A program made the translations under genes and the position numbers. Below the pieces are notes generated by a model. The model did no database searches, was not told the DNA's origin, and saw only the letters and a program-made list of their open reading frames with translations. A stretch of DNA of 64,000 nt from Actinomycetospora sp. TBRC 11914 (GTDB taxonomy: Bacteria; Actinomycetota; Actinomycetes; Mycobacteriales; Pseudonocardiaceae), in the NCBI RefSeq assembly GCF_012933465.1, contig NZ_JABBND010000007.1:166070-230069 (forward strand), in the 5' to 3' direction. Below are positions 51,065 through 59,276 of this stretch, piece after piece. Position 1 is the first letter of the stretch. Every line of letters starts with the position of its first letter.

Positions 51065-51409
51065 ATGGCGCTGAGTGCCCACGAGGCCCGCCGACTCGAC
51101 GAGATCGCCGCCCGGCTCAGCGCCGACGAGCCCCGGCTGGCGCGCCGGCTCGCGCGCCACGGGTGGTGGGGACACCACCTCGGCGGGCTCGGGTTCGGGG
51201 TGCTGCTGCTGTGCGGGTCGGGCGCCGGGGTCGCGGTCCTGGGCGTGGGCCTGCACTGCGCGGTGGCCTGGGTGATCGCGGTCGGGGCGGCCGCCGTCGT
51301 CGTCCTGCCGACCGCCGTCCCCCTGCTGCTCATCGCCGTCGTCCGGCGTCGTCGCGCTCCTCGTCCGCGGGGCGACGCGCACCGTCGAGGGAAAGGTCGA
51401 GTGTCGTGA
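51065..51409 (+). CDS. DUF3040 membrane protein
   Basis: This 114-residue protein has the DUF3040 N-terminus MALSAHEARRLDEIAARLSA followed by DEPRLARRL, then two helices (LGGLGFGVLLLCGSGAGVAV and AVAWVIAVGAAAVVVLPTAV) and a basic tail. DUF3040 proteins are small actinobacterial membrane proteins of unknown role. Its stop overlaps the next start as GTGA. Confidence 0.85.
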   Translation: MALSAHEARRLDEIAARLSADEPRLARRLARHGWWGHHLGGLGFGVLLLCGSGAGVAVLGVGLHCAVAWVIAVGAAAVVVLPTAVPLLLIAVVRRRRAPRPRGDAHRRGKGRVS

Positions 51410-52017
51410 TCACATCCGAACGCAGCGGACCCCGGGGCGTCGTCCCGCCTGCGGGGCTCCCCGAGCTGGCCCGGGGGCGGCACCGCCGCCCCGAGGACGG
51501 CAGCTGTCTCATGGAGTACGTGTCGGTGCTGGCCGGGTGCGCCTTCTCCGACCGTCCGCGGTGCACCCACCCCGGGCTGGCGTGGCTCGCCCGCCGCGTC
51601 AACGACACCGTCGGCGACGCCGCGCGCCCCCGTCTGGGCCTCCTGGCGCCGGAGCTGATCGGGACACGGGTGCGGCGTCGGGGCGTGCGCGCGATCGTCG
51701 ACGCCGAGCTCGCGTGGGTCGGGACGCGGGCGGCGCCGCACGACCGGTGGCTCCGGGCGTTCCGCGACATCGCGGAGTACCGGCGCGAGGCGGCGACGTG
51801 GCCGGGTCCCCCGGGGGGCACGCGCTGGCAGCAGCCGCTCTGGACGGTCGACCGGAACCACGCCTTCGCCGTCGTGGTGGGAGCGCTGGACCGCCTCGGC
51901 GCCGCGGAGCGGGACGCGGCGCTGATCGCCGTGCTGGGGGTGAGCGTCCACCGGGTCCGCCGACACCTCCGCCTGGACGCCAAGCCCGTCGGGCCCGGGA
52001 GAAGGCGTGCGTGCTGA
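51406..52017 (+). CDS. Uncharacterised actinobacterial protein
   Basis: This 203-residue soluble protein has a conserved-looking block DGSCLMEYVSVLAGCAFSDR then CTHPGLAWLARRVND, two Cys and several Trp, and a basic C-terminus (RVRRHLRLDAKPVGPGRRR). I recall this block from actinobacterial hypothetical proteins without assigned function. GTG 51406 overlaps the DUF3040 stop by four bases, so the pair is translationally coupled. Confidence 0.7.
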   Translation: MITSERSGPRGVVPPAGLPELARGRHRRPEDGSCLMEYVSVLAGCAFSDRPRCTHPGLAWLARRVNDTVGDAARPRLGLLAPELIGTRVRRRGVRAIVDAELAWVGTRAAPHDRWLRAFRDIAEYRREAATWPGPPGGTRWQQPLWTVDRNHAFAVVVGALDRLGAAERDAALIAVLGVSVHRVRRHLRLDAKPVGPGRRRAC

Positions 52018-52071
52018 GCGCCGGATCGGGTACGGGGAGGAGCAGTACCCCGGGCCGGAAGAGGCATCGAC

Positions 52072-52251
52072 ATGACGATCACCGAGCTGCTCACCCTGAG
52101 CGAGATCGCCGGGGGTCTGCGCCACGACGACCCCGAGCTCGCCCGCGCCCTGACGGGACGGGCTCCGGGTCGGCGGGCCGCGCGGTGGGTGGACCGGCTG
52201 CGACGGCGCAGGCTCACCACCGTCGTCATCCGTAGGTCGCGACCGGGGTGA
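52072..52251 (+). CDS. Short DUF3040-like protein lacking membrane helices
   Basis: This 59-residue protein begins TITELLTLSEIAGGLRHDDP, close in pattern to the DUF3040 N-terminus (LxxxEIAxxLxxDxPxLA), then becomes Arg-rich with no membrane helices. GAAGAGG precedes ATG 52072. Its end overlaps the convergent epimerase gene by 26 bp. It may be a truncated duplicate of the DUF3040 gene 0.7 kb upstream. Confidence 0.6.
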   Translation: MTITELLTLSEIAGGLRHDDPELARALTGRAPGRRAARWVDRLRRRRLTTVVIRRSRPG

Positions 52252-53329
52252 GGAGCGTCCGATCGGGTGCCGCTCCCAGGCCCGGCTCCTGCGGGACCTC
52301 GAGGTACCCGTCCTCGACGACGACCGGTCGGCCCGGGTCGTAGTGGCCCTCGATGTAGTCCTGGGCGATCCAGACGCCCTCGAGCAGGCGCGGTTCGACG
52401 GTGGCGGCGAGGTGGATGCACGCCGCGGCCACGACCGCACCGCCCCAGGCGTCGTCGCAGGTGTGCGGCAGCGAGCGCAGGGCGCACAGGTCGCGCGCCT
52501 GGGCCGCCCGCGTCGGGCCACCCAGCCGGGTCACCTTGAACGAGAACGCGTCGGCCAGCCCCTCCGAGATCGCGCGCAGCACGGCGTCGACGTCCTCGGT
52601 GGTCTCGTCCAACGCCACCGGGTGCGTGAGCCGTCCGCGCAACAGCGCCATCTCCCCGAGGGTGTTGCACGGCTGTTCGAGGACGAAGGGGACGTCGGCG
52701 GTGAGCCGGTCGAACTGCACGGCGTGGGCCACGGTCATCGCCCGGTTCGCGTCCACGGCGAGCCGCGCCCGGTGCCCGACCGCCTCCCACACCCGGTGCA
52801 CGGTCTCGACGTCCCGCGCCAGATCACGCCCGCCGATCTTCACCTGCACCCGGGTGTACCCCTCCGCGACCTTCGCCGCCGCGCTCCGGGCGCCGTCCTC
52901 CGGGCTCCCGACGGTCACCGAGTAGTAGGCAGGCACGCGGTCGACCAGCGCGCCGCCGAGCAGCGTCGAGACCGGGACGCCGAGCTCCTGGCCGAGGAGG
53001 TCGAGCAGCGCGGTGTCGAGGGCGGCCTTGGCGTAGCCGTGCCCCGCCAGCAGCTCGTCCATCCGCCGGGCGAGCCCGCGAGGCGAGGCGATCTCCGCGC
53101 CGATCAGGCCGGGGCCGATCTGCTCGAGCGCGGCGCGGGCCCCGAGGGCGTGGTGGGGCTGGTAGACCGGCCCCAGCGGACAGGTCTCGCCCCACCCGTG
53201 CCGCCCGTCGTCGGTGACGACCTCGACCAGTGTGCTGTCGAGTTCGTGCACCGTGGTGTGGGACATGCGGTAGGGCTCGCCGACCACCGGGAGCGATGCC
53301 CGGTGGACGTGGATGCGTTCGATCTTCAT
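52226..53329 (-). CDS. Enolase-superfamily (MLE subgroup) epimerase, HpbD-like
   Basis: This 367-residue enzyme has the muconate-lactonizing/mandelate-racemase fold: catalytic-strand VQVKIGG (second-strand Lys), metal ligands in DANRAM, LEQPC and ALDETTED, and FKVTRLGGP with the opposing Lys. A dual-Lys site supports 1,1-proton transfer, as in 4-hydroxyproline betaine 2-epimerase HpbD. Adjacent Rieske demethylase and flavin oxidase genes fit betaine catabolism. Its start abuts the reductase stop. A dipeptide epimerase or other racemase remains possible. Confidence 0.8.
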   Translation of the reverse strand: MKIERIHVHRASLPVVGEPYRMSHTTVHELDSTLVEVVTDDGRHGWGETCPLGPVYQPHHALGARAALEQIGPGLIGAEIASPRGLARRMDELLAGHGYAKAALDTALLDLLGQELGVPVSTLLGGALVDRVPAYYSVTVGSPEDGARSAAAKVAEGYTRVQVKIGGRDLARDVETVHRVWEAVGHRARLAVDANRAMTVAHAVQFDRLTADVPFVLEQPCNTLGEMALLRGRLTHPVALDETTEDVDAVLRAISEGLADAFSFKVTRLGGPTRAAQARDLCALRSLPHTCDDAWGGAVVAAACIHLAATVEPRLLEGVWIAQDYIEGHYDPGRPVVVEDGYLEVPQEPGLGAAPDRTLLTPVATYG

Positions 53330-54262
53330 CTAGAGGTCCAGCCGCAGCGTCGTGCAGCCGCGCTCGGCGCGGGACACACAGATCAACAAGCAGCTGTTCT
53401 CCGCCTGCTCGTCGCTCTCGAGCACGGAGTCGCGGTGCTCGGCCCGCCCGGCGAGGATCGGGGTCTCGCAGCTGCCGCAGGTGCCCTCGCGGCAGGAGAA
53501 GTCGACGGGGAGGTCGAGCTCCTCGGCGATCTCGAGGATCGAGGCCCCGGCGGGGACGGTCGCGGTGAGCCCGGAGGCGGCGAACTCGACCTCGAACGCC
53601 TCGTCGGGACCCTCGCCCTCGATCACCTTCGGCGTGAACCGCTCGAGGTGCAGGGCGTCTCGGTCCGGGACGGCCGCCTCTACCGCGGCCAGCATGGGCT
53701 CGGGCCCACAGGCGTAGATCAGGGTGTCCGGGTCGAGGTCGCCGAGGACGTCCGCGAGCGGAAGCAGGCCCTGCTCGTCCTGCGGGACGACGGTGACGCG
53801 GTCGCCGTACACGGCGAGCTCGTCGAGGAACGCCATCGAGGACCGGGTGCGCCCGCCGTAGAGCAGCGACCAGTCCCCGCCGTGGGCCCGGGCGCCGGCG
53901 ATCATCGCGAGGATCGGGGTGATCCCGATACCGCCGGCGACGAACAGGTACCGCTCGGCGGGGACCAGCTCGAAGTGGTTGCGGGGCGTGGAGACCTGCA
54001 CGAGGTCGCCGACGTCGAGCTTGGTGCACACGAACTCCGACCCGCCCCGGCCGGCGGGCTCGCGCAGGACGCCGAGCCGCCATGCGGTGCGGTCTGCCGG
54101 GTCGGAGGACAGCGAGTACTGCCGCACGATCCCCTCGTCGAGCGCGAGGTCGACGTGGGCCCCCGCCGTCCAGGCGGGGAGGTCGTGGCCGTCGGGGTGG
54201 GCCAGGGCGAGCGAGACGACGCCGTCGGCCTCGTCGCGGCGGTCGCGGACGATCAGTTCCAC
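53330..54262 (-). CDS. Rieske-oxygenase reductase (flavin plus 2Fe-2S ferredoxin)
   Basis: This 310-residue phthalate-dioxygenase-reductase-type protein has a flavin domain (VRQYSLSSDP), a NAD domain (FVAGGIGITPILAMI, IYACGPEPML) and a C-terminal plant-type 2Fe-2S domain with FSCREGTCGSCETPILAG and a final Cys in LLICVSRA. It passes NADH electrons to the oxygenase next door. GTG 54262 follows GGAGGAGG. Confidence 0.92.
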   Translation of the reverse strand: MELIVRDRRDEADGVVSLALAHPDGHDLPAWTAGAHVDLALDEGIVRQYSLSSDPADRTAWRLGVLREPAGRGGSEFVCTKLDVGDLVQVSTPRNHFELVPAERYLFVAGGIGITPILAMIAGARAHGGDWSLLYGGRTRSSMAFLDELAVYGDRVTVVPQDEQGLLPLADVLGDLDPDTLIYACGPEPMLAAVEAAVPDRDALHLERFTPKVIEGEGPDEAFEVEFAASGLTATVPAGASILEIAEELDLPVDFSCREGTCGSCETPILAGRAEHRDSVLESDEQAENSCLLICVSRAERGCTTLRLDL

Positions 54263-54302
54263 GGGAACCTCCTCCGGTCGGACGGGTGCACGTGCGGCGG
54301 CG

Positions 54303-55688
54303 TCATCGCATCTGCCCGTCGCCGCCGCAGGGGTGCGGGCTGGTGGTGGCGGGGTCCTCGACAGGGGGATGTCGACGGCGGCGGTCACGGGTCCGGAACA
54401 TCCGCGTCATGGTGTCCTCGTCGCCCGCGGGGACCCGGTGGATGCCGACCATCTTGTCGATGACCATGTTCTGGAACCGGTGCAGCGGCTCCTCGAACCG
54501 GAAGCACATCCGGCCGCCGCGGTAGGCCGGGTTCTCCAGCCCGTCCTGTACCCGCTCGACGATCTCGAGGTCCTGCCGGTTCACCAGGTCCCAGAACTTC
54601 GCGAGCTGCTCGATCCCGGCCTCGGCGTCGGGATCGTCGGCGGCTTCGGGGTGGGTGAGCAGGACGGCGGTCTCGACGGTGCGGTCGGCGGCGACGGGCC
54701 GGTTGAACAGCACGAACGCGTGGTTGGGCAGGACGACCAGCGCCGTCGAGGGGAACAGCCAGACGAAGCGGCCACTGTCGGCGTCCTGCTCGCGCAGTGT
54801 GCTGAGCGGGGAGAGGCCGTCCCAGCCGCCGGCCTCGGTGTTGCGCGAGACCGGGGTGGTGCACATCCCGGTGTAGAGCCCGGGTCCCTGCCAGCGGTAG
54901 TGGTCGGAGAACTTCGAGACCTGGTTCAGCTCCGGGTGGACCCAGGGCAGGTGGTAGTACTCCATGAAGTTCTCGCCGACGAGCTTGTAGTTCGCTGCGA
55001 CGTCGTAGGTGAGCCGGCGCTGCGCGGCCCACTCGTCGAGCCGGTAGTCCGCGAAGCGCTGAGGCAGGTCGCCCAGCGCCGTCGTCAGGGGTTGGGGGTC
55101 GACCGAGAGATTGACGAAGAGGAAGAAGCCCCAGCTGTCGACGGCCACGGGCAGCAGGCTGTAGTCCGCCTTGTCGAAGCCCTTGGCCATCTGGTCGAAG
55201 ATCGTCTCCTCGCCTGCCGGTACATCGGAGCCCTCGAACAGCGGGGTGCCGAGGCACGCGCCGTCCGTGTCGTAGGTCCAGTTGTGGTAGGGGCAGCGAA
55301 TTCGATTGCGGTGGCCGACCTCGCGGGCATCGCCCTTGAGCAGCTTCGTCGCGCGGTGCCGGCAGACGTTGTGGAAACCGCGCAGTTCACCGTGCCGGTT
55401 CCGCGTGATCAGGATCGAGCGTCCCGCCACCTCGACGACGACGCACCGTCCCGGCTCGTCGACGTCGCCCACCAGCCCGACCGCGACCCAGCTGGACGTG
55501 AACACCCTGTCCTGCTCGAGGGCGAAGAACTCCGGCGAGCAGTAGGCGTCCGGGATCAGGGTCGACGCGAGGTCGACCGGGAGCCGGGTGTGCCGGTAGG
55601 TGTCCTCCTCGGTGAACCCGGCCGGGGCGATCGGCCGCGCCGGGAGCGCGGCGTACGGGTCGGCGGACGGGTCGACGGTCTCGGTCAT
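54303..55688 (-). CDS. Rieske non-heme iron oxygenase, alpha subunit (betaine demethylase-like)
   Basis: This 461-residue oxygenase has a Rieske centre (CRHRATKLL ... CPYHNWTYD) at about 100-125 and the mononuclear iron motif NFMEYYHLPWVHPE. Its layout matches GbcA/HpbB-type N-demethylases that remove methyl from glycine betaine or proline betaine as formaldehyde. AGGAGGGAG lies 7 nt before ATG 55688. Genes for its reductase and for an N-methyl amino acid oxidase surround it, which supports stepwise demethylation. Aromatic substrates cannot be excluded. Confidence 0.88.
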   Translation of the reverse strand: MTETVDPSADPYAALPARPIAPAGFTEEDTYRHTRLPVDLASTLIPDAYCSPEFFALEQDRVFTSSWVAVGLVGDVDEPGRCVVVEVAGRSILITRNRHGELRGFHNVCRHRATKLLKGDAREVGHRNRIRCPYHNWTYDTDGACLGTPLFEGSDVPAGEETIFDQMAKGFDKADYSLLPVAVDSWGFFLFVNLSVDPQPLTTALGDLPQRFADYRLDEWAAQRRLTYDVAANYKLVGENFMEYYHLPWVHPELNQVSKFSDHYRWQGPGLYTGMCTTPVSRNTEAGGWDGLSPLSTLREQDADSGRFVWLFPSTALVVLPNHAFVLFNRPVAADRTVETAVLLTHPEAADDPDAEAGIEQLAKFWDLVNRQDLEIVERVQDGLENPAYRGGRMCFRFEEPLHRFQNMVIDKMVGIHRVPAGDEDTMTRMFRTRDRRRRHPPVEDPATTSPHPCGGDGQMR

Positions 55689-55761
55689 CGCGGGGACTCC
55701 CTCCTGCGGCGAGAACGGGGGGCGGGTCGGGACGGCGGCCCGCTCGGTGACGAACCAGGGC

Positions 55762-56946
55762 TCAGACATGGAAGCTGCGCGGGAACGACGGGTCGGTCAG
55801 CGCCGGCCGGTCGAGCGCGAAGGCCTCGATCGGGTGGGCCGGGGCGCGGTCGAGGGCGAGGTCGGCGAGCAGCGAACCGATCAGGGCCGCGAACTTGTAG
55901 GCATGCCCGGCGCCGTTGGCGACGACGATCTGCGGGTGCTCGGGCAGCCGGTCGAGGATGAAGTTCTGGTCCGGCGGCACCGTGTAGAGGCAGGTCTTCG
56001 AGTACAGCTCGGGGCCGCCGAAGCGCGGCAGGTGATCGTCGAGGAACGCGGCGTACCGGTTCCGGCGCACGTCGTCGGGGACGAAGCTGCGGGTGTCGGC
56101 GGTGGTCTCCTCGCCGCCCATGTGCTGGCCGAGCTTCGTCGCGACCTCACCGTAGACGGGGAAGCCGTAGAAGTTGTGCGCCCCGTGCCACATGAACACC
56201 GGGAACCGCGACGGCGCGAACTCCGCGAGGTACGGAGTCGAGTAGTAGGTCACCTGCTCGCGCAGCACCGTCAACGGCAGCTGCAACCCGGTACCGGCGA
56301 GCACCTGGTTGGTCCAGGCGTCCGCCGCGACGACGACGCGGTCGGCGCGGTAGGTGCACTCGTCGGTGACGACCACGACGCCCTCGCCGTCGGGCCGGAT
56401 CGCCCGCACCGGGGTGTTCGCCCGGACCTCGGCGCCGTGCGCCCGGGCCAGGGCGAGGTGAACCGCGTTCGCCCGGGCGGCGTCGACGATGCCCGACTCC
56501 GGCTGGTAGAGCGCCTGCTCGCCACCACCGACCCGGAACTGGGGCCACCGCGCGACGAGCTCGTCGGCGTCGAGGACCTCATAGCCGTAGCCGAACCGGT
56601 CGAACATCGCGGTGTAGCCCTCGATGTTGCGGCTGCCCGTCTCGGCGCCCTGCCGCGCGACGCGGTCCTCGATGACGAGGCCGCCGGTGCGGGTCACGAT
56701 CTGCTGCAGCGACTCGCCCTCCACCTCGTCCCACGCCTTGTAGGCGGCCGAGGCGAGGGCGGCGTACTGGGGCTGGTGCTGGGCGAGCCGGATGATCCGG
56801 GAATGGTCCTGTGAGGCGCCCCGGTCATGACCGAGCTCGAACTGTTCGAGGCCCAGGACGCCGGACCTGAGTTCGGTGGCGAGGCGGTACAGCGCGGCGG
56901 AACCGAGGCCGCCGCAGCCCACGACGATGGCGCGATACGTGTCCAC
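55762..56946 (-). CDS. Monomeric sarcosine-oxidase-like flavoenzyme
   Basis: This 394-residue FAD enzyme has the dinucleotide loop VVGCGGLGSAALYRLA, RIIRLAQHQPQYAALA (MSOX His-Arg region), and SKTCLYTVPPDQNFILD, in which Cys matches the covalent-flavin Cys of monomeric sarcosine oxidase. It oxidises N-methyl amino acids (sarcosine, N-methylproline or pipecolate), giving formaldehyde or imine and peroxide. AGGAG lies 7 nt before GTG 56946; ATG 56964 is an alternative. It is the first gene of the leftward operon. Confidence 0.87.
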   Translation of the reverse strand: MDTYRAIVVGCGGLGSAALYRLATELRSGVLGLEQFELGHDRGASQDHSRIIRLAQHQPQYAALASAAYKAWDEVEGESLQQIVTRTGGLVIEDRVARQGAETGSRNIEGYTAMFDRFGYGYEVLDADELVARWPQFRVGGGEQALYQPESGIVDAARANAVHLALARAHGAEVRANTPVRAIRPDGEGVVVVTDECTYRADRVVVAADAWTNQVLAGTGLQLPLTVLREQVTYYSTPYLAEFAPSRFPVFMWHGAHNFYGFPVYGEVATKLGQHMGGEETTADTRSFVPDDVRRNRYAAFLDDHLPRFGGPELYSKTCLYTVPPDQNFILDRLPEHPQIVVANGAGHAYKFAALIGSLLADLALDRAPAHPIEAFALDRPALTDPSFPRSFHV

Positions 56947-57095
56947 GACGGACTCCTGCTTCATCTCCGAGGAGGGACGACTCGGATCGTGTGACGGCAC
57001 GAACCACCGGGCCGCGGCGCCGAGGGCCCGGGGTGCTGCGTTCAGTGTGAAGAGATCGACTGCTGGCGTCCATCGAAGACTCGTTCACGTCACCT

Positions 57096-57110
57096 TGTAC
57101 GGTTCATACA
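57096..57110. promoter_or_regulatory. LysR operator copy 1, overlapping the lysR start
   Basis: TGTACG-GTT-CATACA, one mismatch from perfect dyad symmetry. It overlaps the first base of ATG 57110 and lies between the divergent operon and lysR. A perfect version is at 58046-58060. Confidence 0.6.
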
Positions 57111-58042
57111 TGATCGACCGTCGGCTGAAGGTCCTCCAGGCGATCGCCCGCCACGGCACGGTCACGGCTGCCGCGGAGGTGTGCCGGCTGACCCCGTCGG
57201 CGGTCTCGCACCAGATGCAGGCGCTGGCGCGCGAGCTCGACGTCGTCCTGCTGGAACCGACCGGTCGCACGGTGCGGCTGACGGCGGGCGCACACACGCT
57301 GCTCGAGCACGCGGCGGCGCTCACCGCGCAGTGGGAGCGCGCGCAGGCCGACCTCGCCGCGCACCAGGACCGCTCCGAGCTCACCGGGACGCTGCGCGTC
57401 GGCGGCTTCTCCACGGCGGCCGCCGTCGTCGCCCCGCGCGCCCTGACCCTGCTACGCGAACGGCATCCCAGCCTGCGCGTCCAGCTCCGCGAGATCGAGC
57501 CCGCCCGAGCCTTCGACCTGCTCGCCGCGGGCGACACCGACATCGCCGTCGTGGTGGCCACGCCGAGCATTCCCCCGCGCACCGACCCTGACTTCGAGCA
57601 GCACCCGCTCTACCACGAGCCGCTCGACGTCCTCGTCGGTCCGCACCACCCCATGGCCGACCGGAGCGCGGTCTCCCTCGACGAGCTCGCGCGGGACCAG
57701 TGGGTGATGGGCTCGCCGGGTCGGGCCTATCACCAGCTCGTCACGCTGGCCTGCACGGGCGCCGGCTTCGATCCCGCCGTCGAGCACCACGCGGACACCT
57801 GGGACACCGGGGCGGCCCTCGTCGCCCGCGGCTTCGGGGTCGCCCTCATCCCACGCCTGGTCGACCTGCCCGGCTCGGCCGAGACCCGCCGTATCCCCAT
57901 CGCGGGCGCGTCCGTCCCCACGCGCCACGTCATCACCGCCGTGCGCGGCGGCGCGGCGGAGCAGCCGGCGATCGCGGCAGGCCTCGCCGCGCTGCGCGAG
58001 GTCCGTCGGTACGAGCTGCCGGAGCTGACCGAGATCGCGTGA
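57110..58042 (+). CDS. LysR-family regulator of the demethylase operon
   Basis: This 310-residue protein has the LysR HTH (VLQAIARHGTVTAAAEVC, LTPSAVSHQMQALARELDV) and a type-2 binding-protein effector domain (GTLRVGGFSTAAAVVAPRAL, GVALIPRLVDLPG). It is divergent from the flavoenzyme gene across 163 bp and probably activates the operon when the betaine-like inducer binds. The operator overlapping its own ATG suggests strong autoregulation, and no Shine-Dalgarno is seen. Confidence 0.92.
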   Translation: MIDRRLKVLQAIARHGTVTAAAEVCRLTPSAVSHQMQALARELDVVLLEPTGRTVRLTAGAHTLLEHAAALTAQWERAQADLAAHQDRSELTGTLRVGGFSTAAAVVAPRALTLLRERHPSLRVQLREIEPARAFDLLAAGDTDIAVVVATPSIPPRTDPDFEQHPLYHEPLDVLVGPHHPMADRSAVSLDELARDQWVMGSPGRAYHQLVTLACTGAGFDPAVEHHADTWDTGAALVARGFGVALIPRLVDLPGSAETRRIPIAGASVPTRHVITAVRGGAAEQPAIAAGLAALREVRRYELPELTEIA

Positions 58043-58045
58043 CTC

Positions 58046-58060
58046 TGTACGTCTCGTACA
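58046..58060. promoter_or_regulatory. LysR operator copy 2, downstream of lysR
   Basis: Perfect inverted repeat TGTACG-TCT-CGTACA, three bp after the lysR stop, nearly identical to the site at its start. Confidence 0.55.
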
Positions 58061-58153
58061 CGGTCACGTGAAAGAGACGGCGATGGACACGGGTCACCAC
58101 GCCACCCACCGGCCGCGCTCGGACACCTCACTGAGTCCAGCCGGTCCCGCACG

Positions 58154-58462
58154 GTGGGCGTGGTCCCGGCGCCGGGTGCAGGTCGCGACACCTCCGACCC
58201 CGCCGTCCGCAAGATCGGCCCGGCCAGGTTCCACCCGCACGAGCTCCGGCACACCGCGGCCTCCCTCGCGATCGCCTCGGGCGCCGACGTCAAGGTCGTC
58301 GGGCTGGTGCTGGGGCACAGGACCGCGACGATGACCCTCGGCCTCTGCGGGCACCTCTTCCCTGACAGAGCTCGACGAGCTCGCCGACCGCTTCGACGAC
58401 GCCGTGTGTGCACCAGATGTGAACCAGGGGCCACCGACGACGCCGGGGAGGCCGACCAGTGA
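58154..58462 (+). pseudogene. Tyrosine integrase 3' fragment, copy 1 (dead)
   Basis: FHPHELRHTAASLAIASGAD and VLGHRTATMTLGLCGHLF are the catalytic C-terminus of an actinomycete phage/AICE integrase. The N-terminus is missing. The nucleophile Tyr of the DLYGHL motif is Cys (LCGHL), and a frameshift follows at about 58365, after which the expected ELDELADRFDDAV is in another frame. It is about 85% identical to copy 2 at 60360-60655. Confidence 0.85.
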
Positions 58463-58491
58463 CGGTGAACATGCAGCTAGGCTGCGTACGG

Positions 58492-58525
58492 GCCCCCGTA
58501 GCTCAGGGGATAGAGCACCGCTCTC
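58492..58525 (+). mobile_element. Left attachment site: 5' half of tRNA-Arg(CCT)
   Basis: These 34 bp are identical to the first 34 nt of the tRNA at 60678, up to the anticodon loop, then diverge. Identity continues about 11 bp upstream, giving a 45-bp exact core. It is a tRNA remnant left by integration, not a working tRNA. Confidence 0.8.
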
Positions 58526-58598
58526 GTAATTCGCACAGGCGTTCGATCGGCCTGGTCCGATCGGTTTGCGCCCTGCTCCGCGGTGCCATCTCGTACCT

Positions 58599-58636
58599 GC
58601 ACGGCCCGGGCTCGCCCCCCTGGACCCGGGCCGTGC
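58599..58636 (-). terminator. Terminator of the leftward small gene
   Basis: Perfect 12-bp stem GCACGGCCCGGG with a 14-nt loop, about 80 bp after the stop of the 58713-59003 gene. Confidence 0.6.
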
Positions 58637-58712
58637 GTGGACCGAATGTGTACCGGGAGCTTGACGAGTCCTGCCGCTCCCTTCACTGCGACGGCGGTGG
58701 GTCGTCGGGCTC

Positions 58713-59003
58713 CTACGGTGGCGGGTTCTCCAGAGCCGCCCGGAGCTTGGCGGCGGTTTCCGCGTCGGGCGCAACCGACTCGACACCGGAGCCCGCGCGC
58801 AGGTTGCCCTCGATCTCGATCTGCTCGCGGCGTTCGTCAGTGCCCGGGTCGACCTCGCTCGGCTCCGCGCGGGACCGACGCCGCAGCTGCTCGATCTCCA
58901 CCTTGATCTGCGCGCTGTGTCCTCGGGCAGCGCGGGCATGTGCGACCGCGTCCTGCGCGTGTTCGAGTGCGCCGTGGATGTCCCACAGGTTCTTGCGGGC
59001 CAC
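58713..59003 (-). CDS. Small element-encoded protein, uncharacterised
   Basis: This 96-residue charged helical protein (KNLWDIHGALEHAQDAVAHA, IEQLRRRSRAEPSEVDPG) starts at GTG 59003 with GGAGG 5 nt upstream. It lies inside the integrative remnant and is followed by a strong hairpin, so it may still be expressed. No domain recognised. Confidence 0.6.
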   Translation of the reverse strand: MARKNLWDIHGALEHAQDAVAHARAARGHSAQIKVEIEQLRRRSRAEPSEVDPGTDERREQIEIEGNLRAGSGVESVAPDAETAAKLRAALENPPP

Positions 59004-59129
59004 TGGGGCCTCCGTCGTCCCGCTCGGGGATTGCCCAAGCTACGAGTCGGCACAACAGGTGCACCGAAGGATCGGTGATGCCCGGGCGACCGCAGGCCGC
59101 AAACTCCCGGCGAGTCCCGCGCCGCAGCG

Positions 59130-59276
59130 CTACTCGTCGCGCTCGATCTGCTCCGGTAGATCACCCGTGTCGGGCCGCATCGGCTGCCACGAAAGCTTGA
59201 TCACAAGGGCGCGCAATGCGCGTTCAGAGGCCAGGTCCGCCTCGAACGGGGCCATCGCGTCATCGCGGTCGTCCAT
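59130..59276 (-). CDS. Very small element-encoded protein, uncharacterised
   Basis: A 48-residue protein reading DDRDDAMAPFEADLASERAL through to a C-terminus LPEQIERDE. ATG 59276 has TTGGAG upstream. It precedes the 96-residue gene by 126 bp in the same direction. Its reality rests on the ribosome-binding site and position only. Confidence 0.4.
   Translation of the reverse strand: MDDRDDAMAPFEADLASERALRALVIKLSWQPMRPDTGDLPEQIERDE

Noticed and set aside
52343..54463. Rightward 706-codon frame over the epimerase and reductase genes
   Set aside because: Antisense to two recognisable enzymes; composition is typical of shadow frames.
58154..58462. Functional integrase
   Set aside because: N-terminal domains are missing, the catalytic Tyr is Cys, and a frameshift follows.
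58492..58525. Second complete tRNA-Arg
   Set aside because: Sequence departs from the tRNA after the anticodon stem begins; no T-arm or 3' acceptor strand follows.
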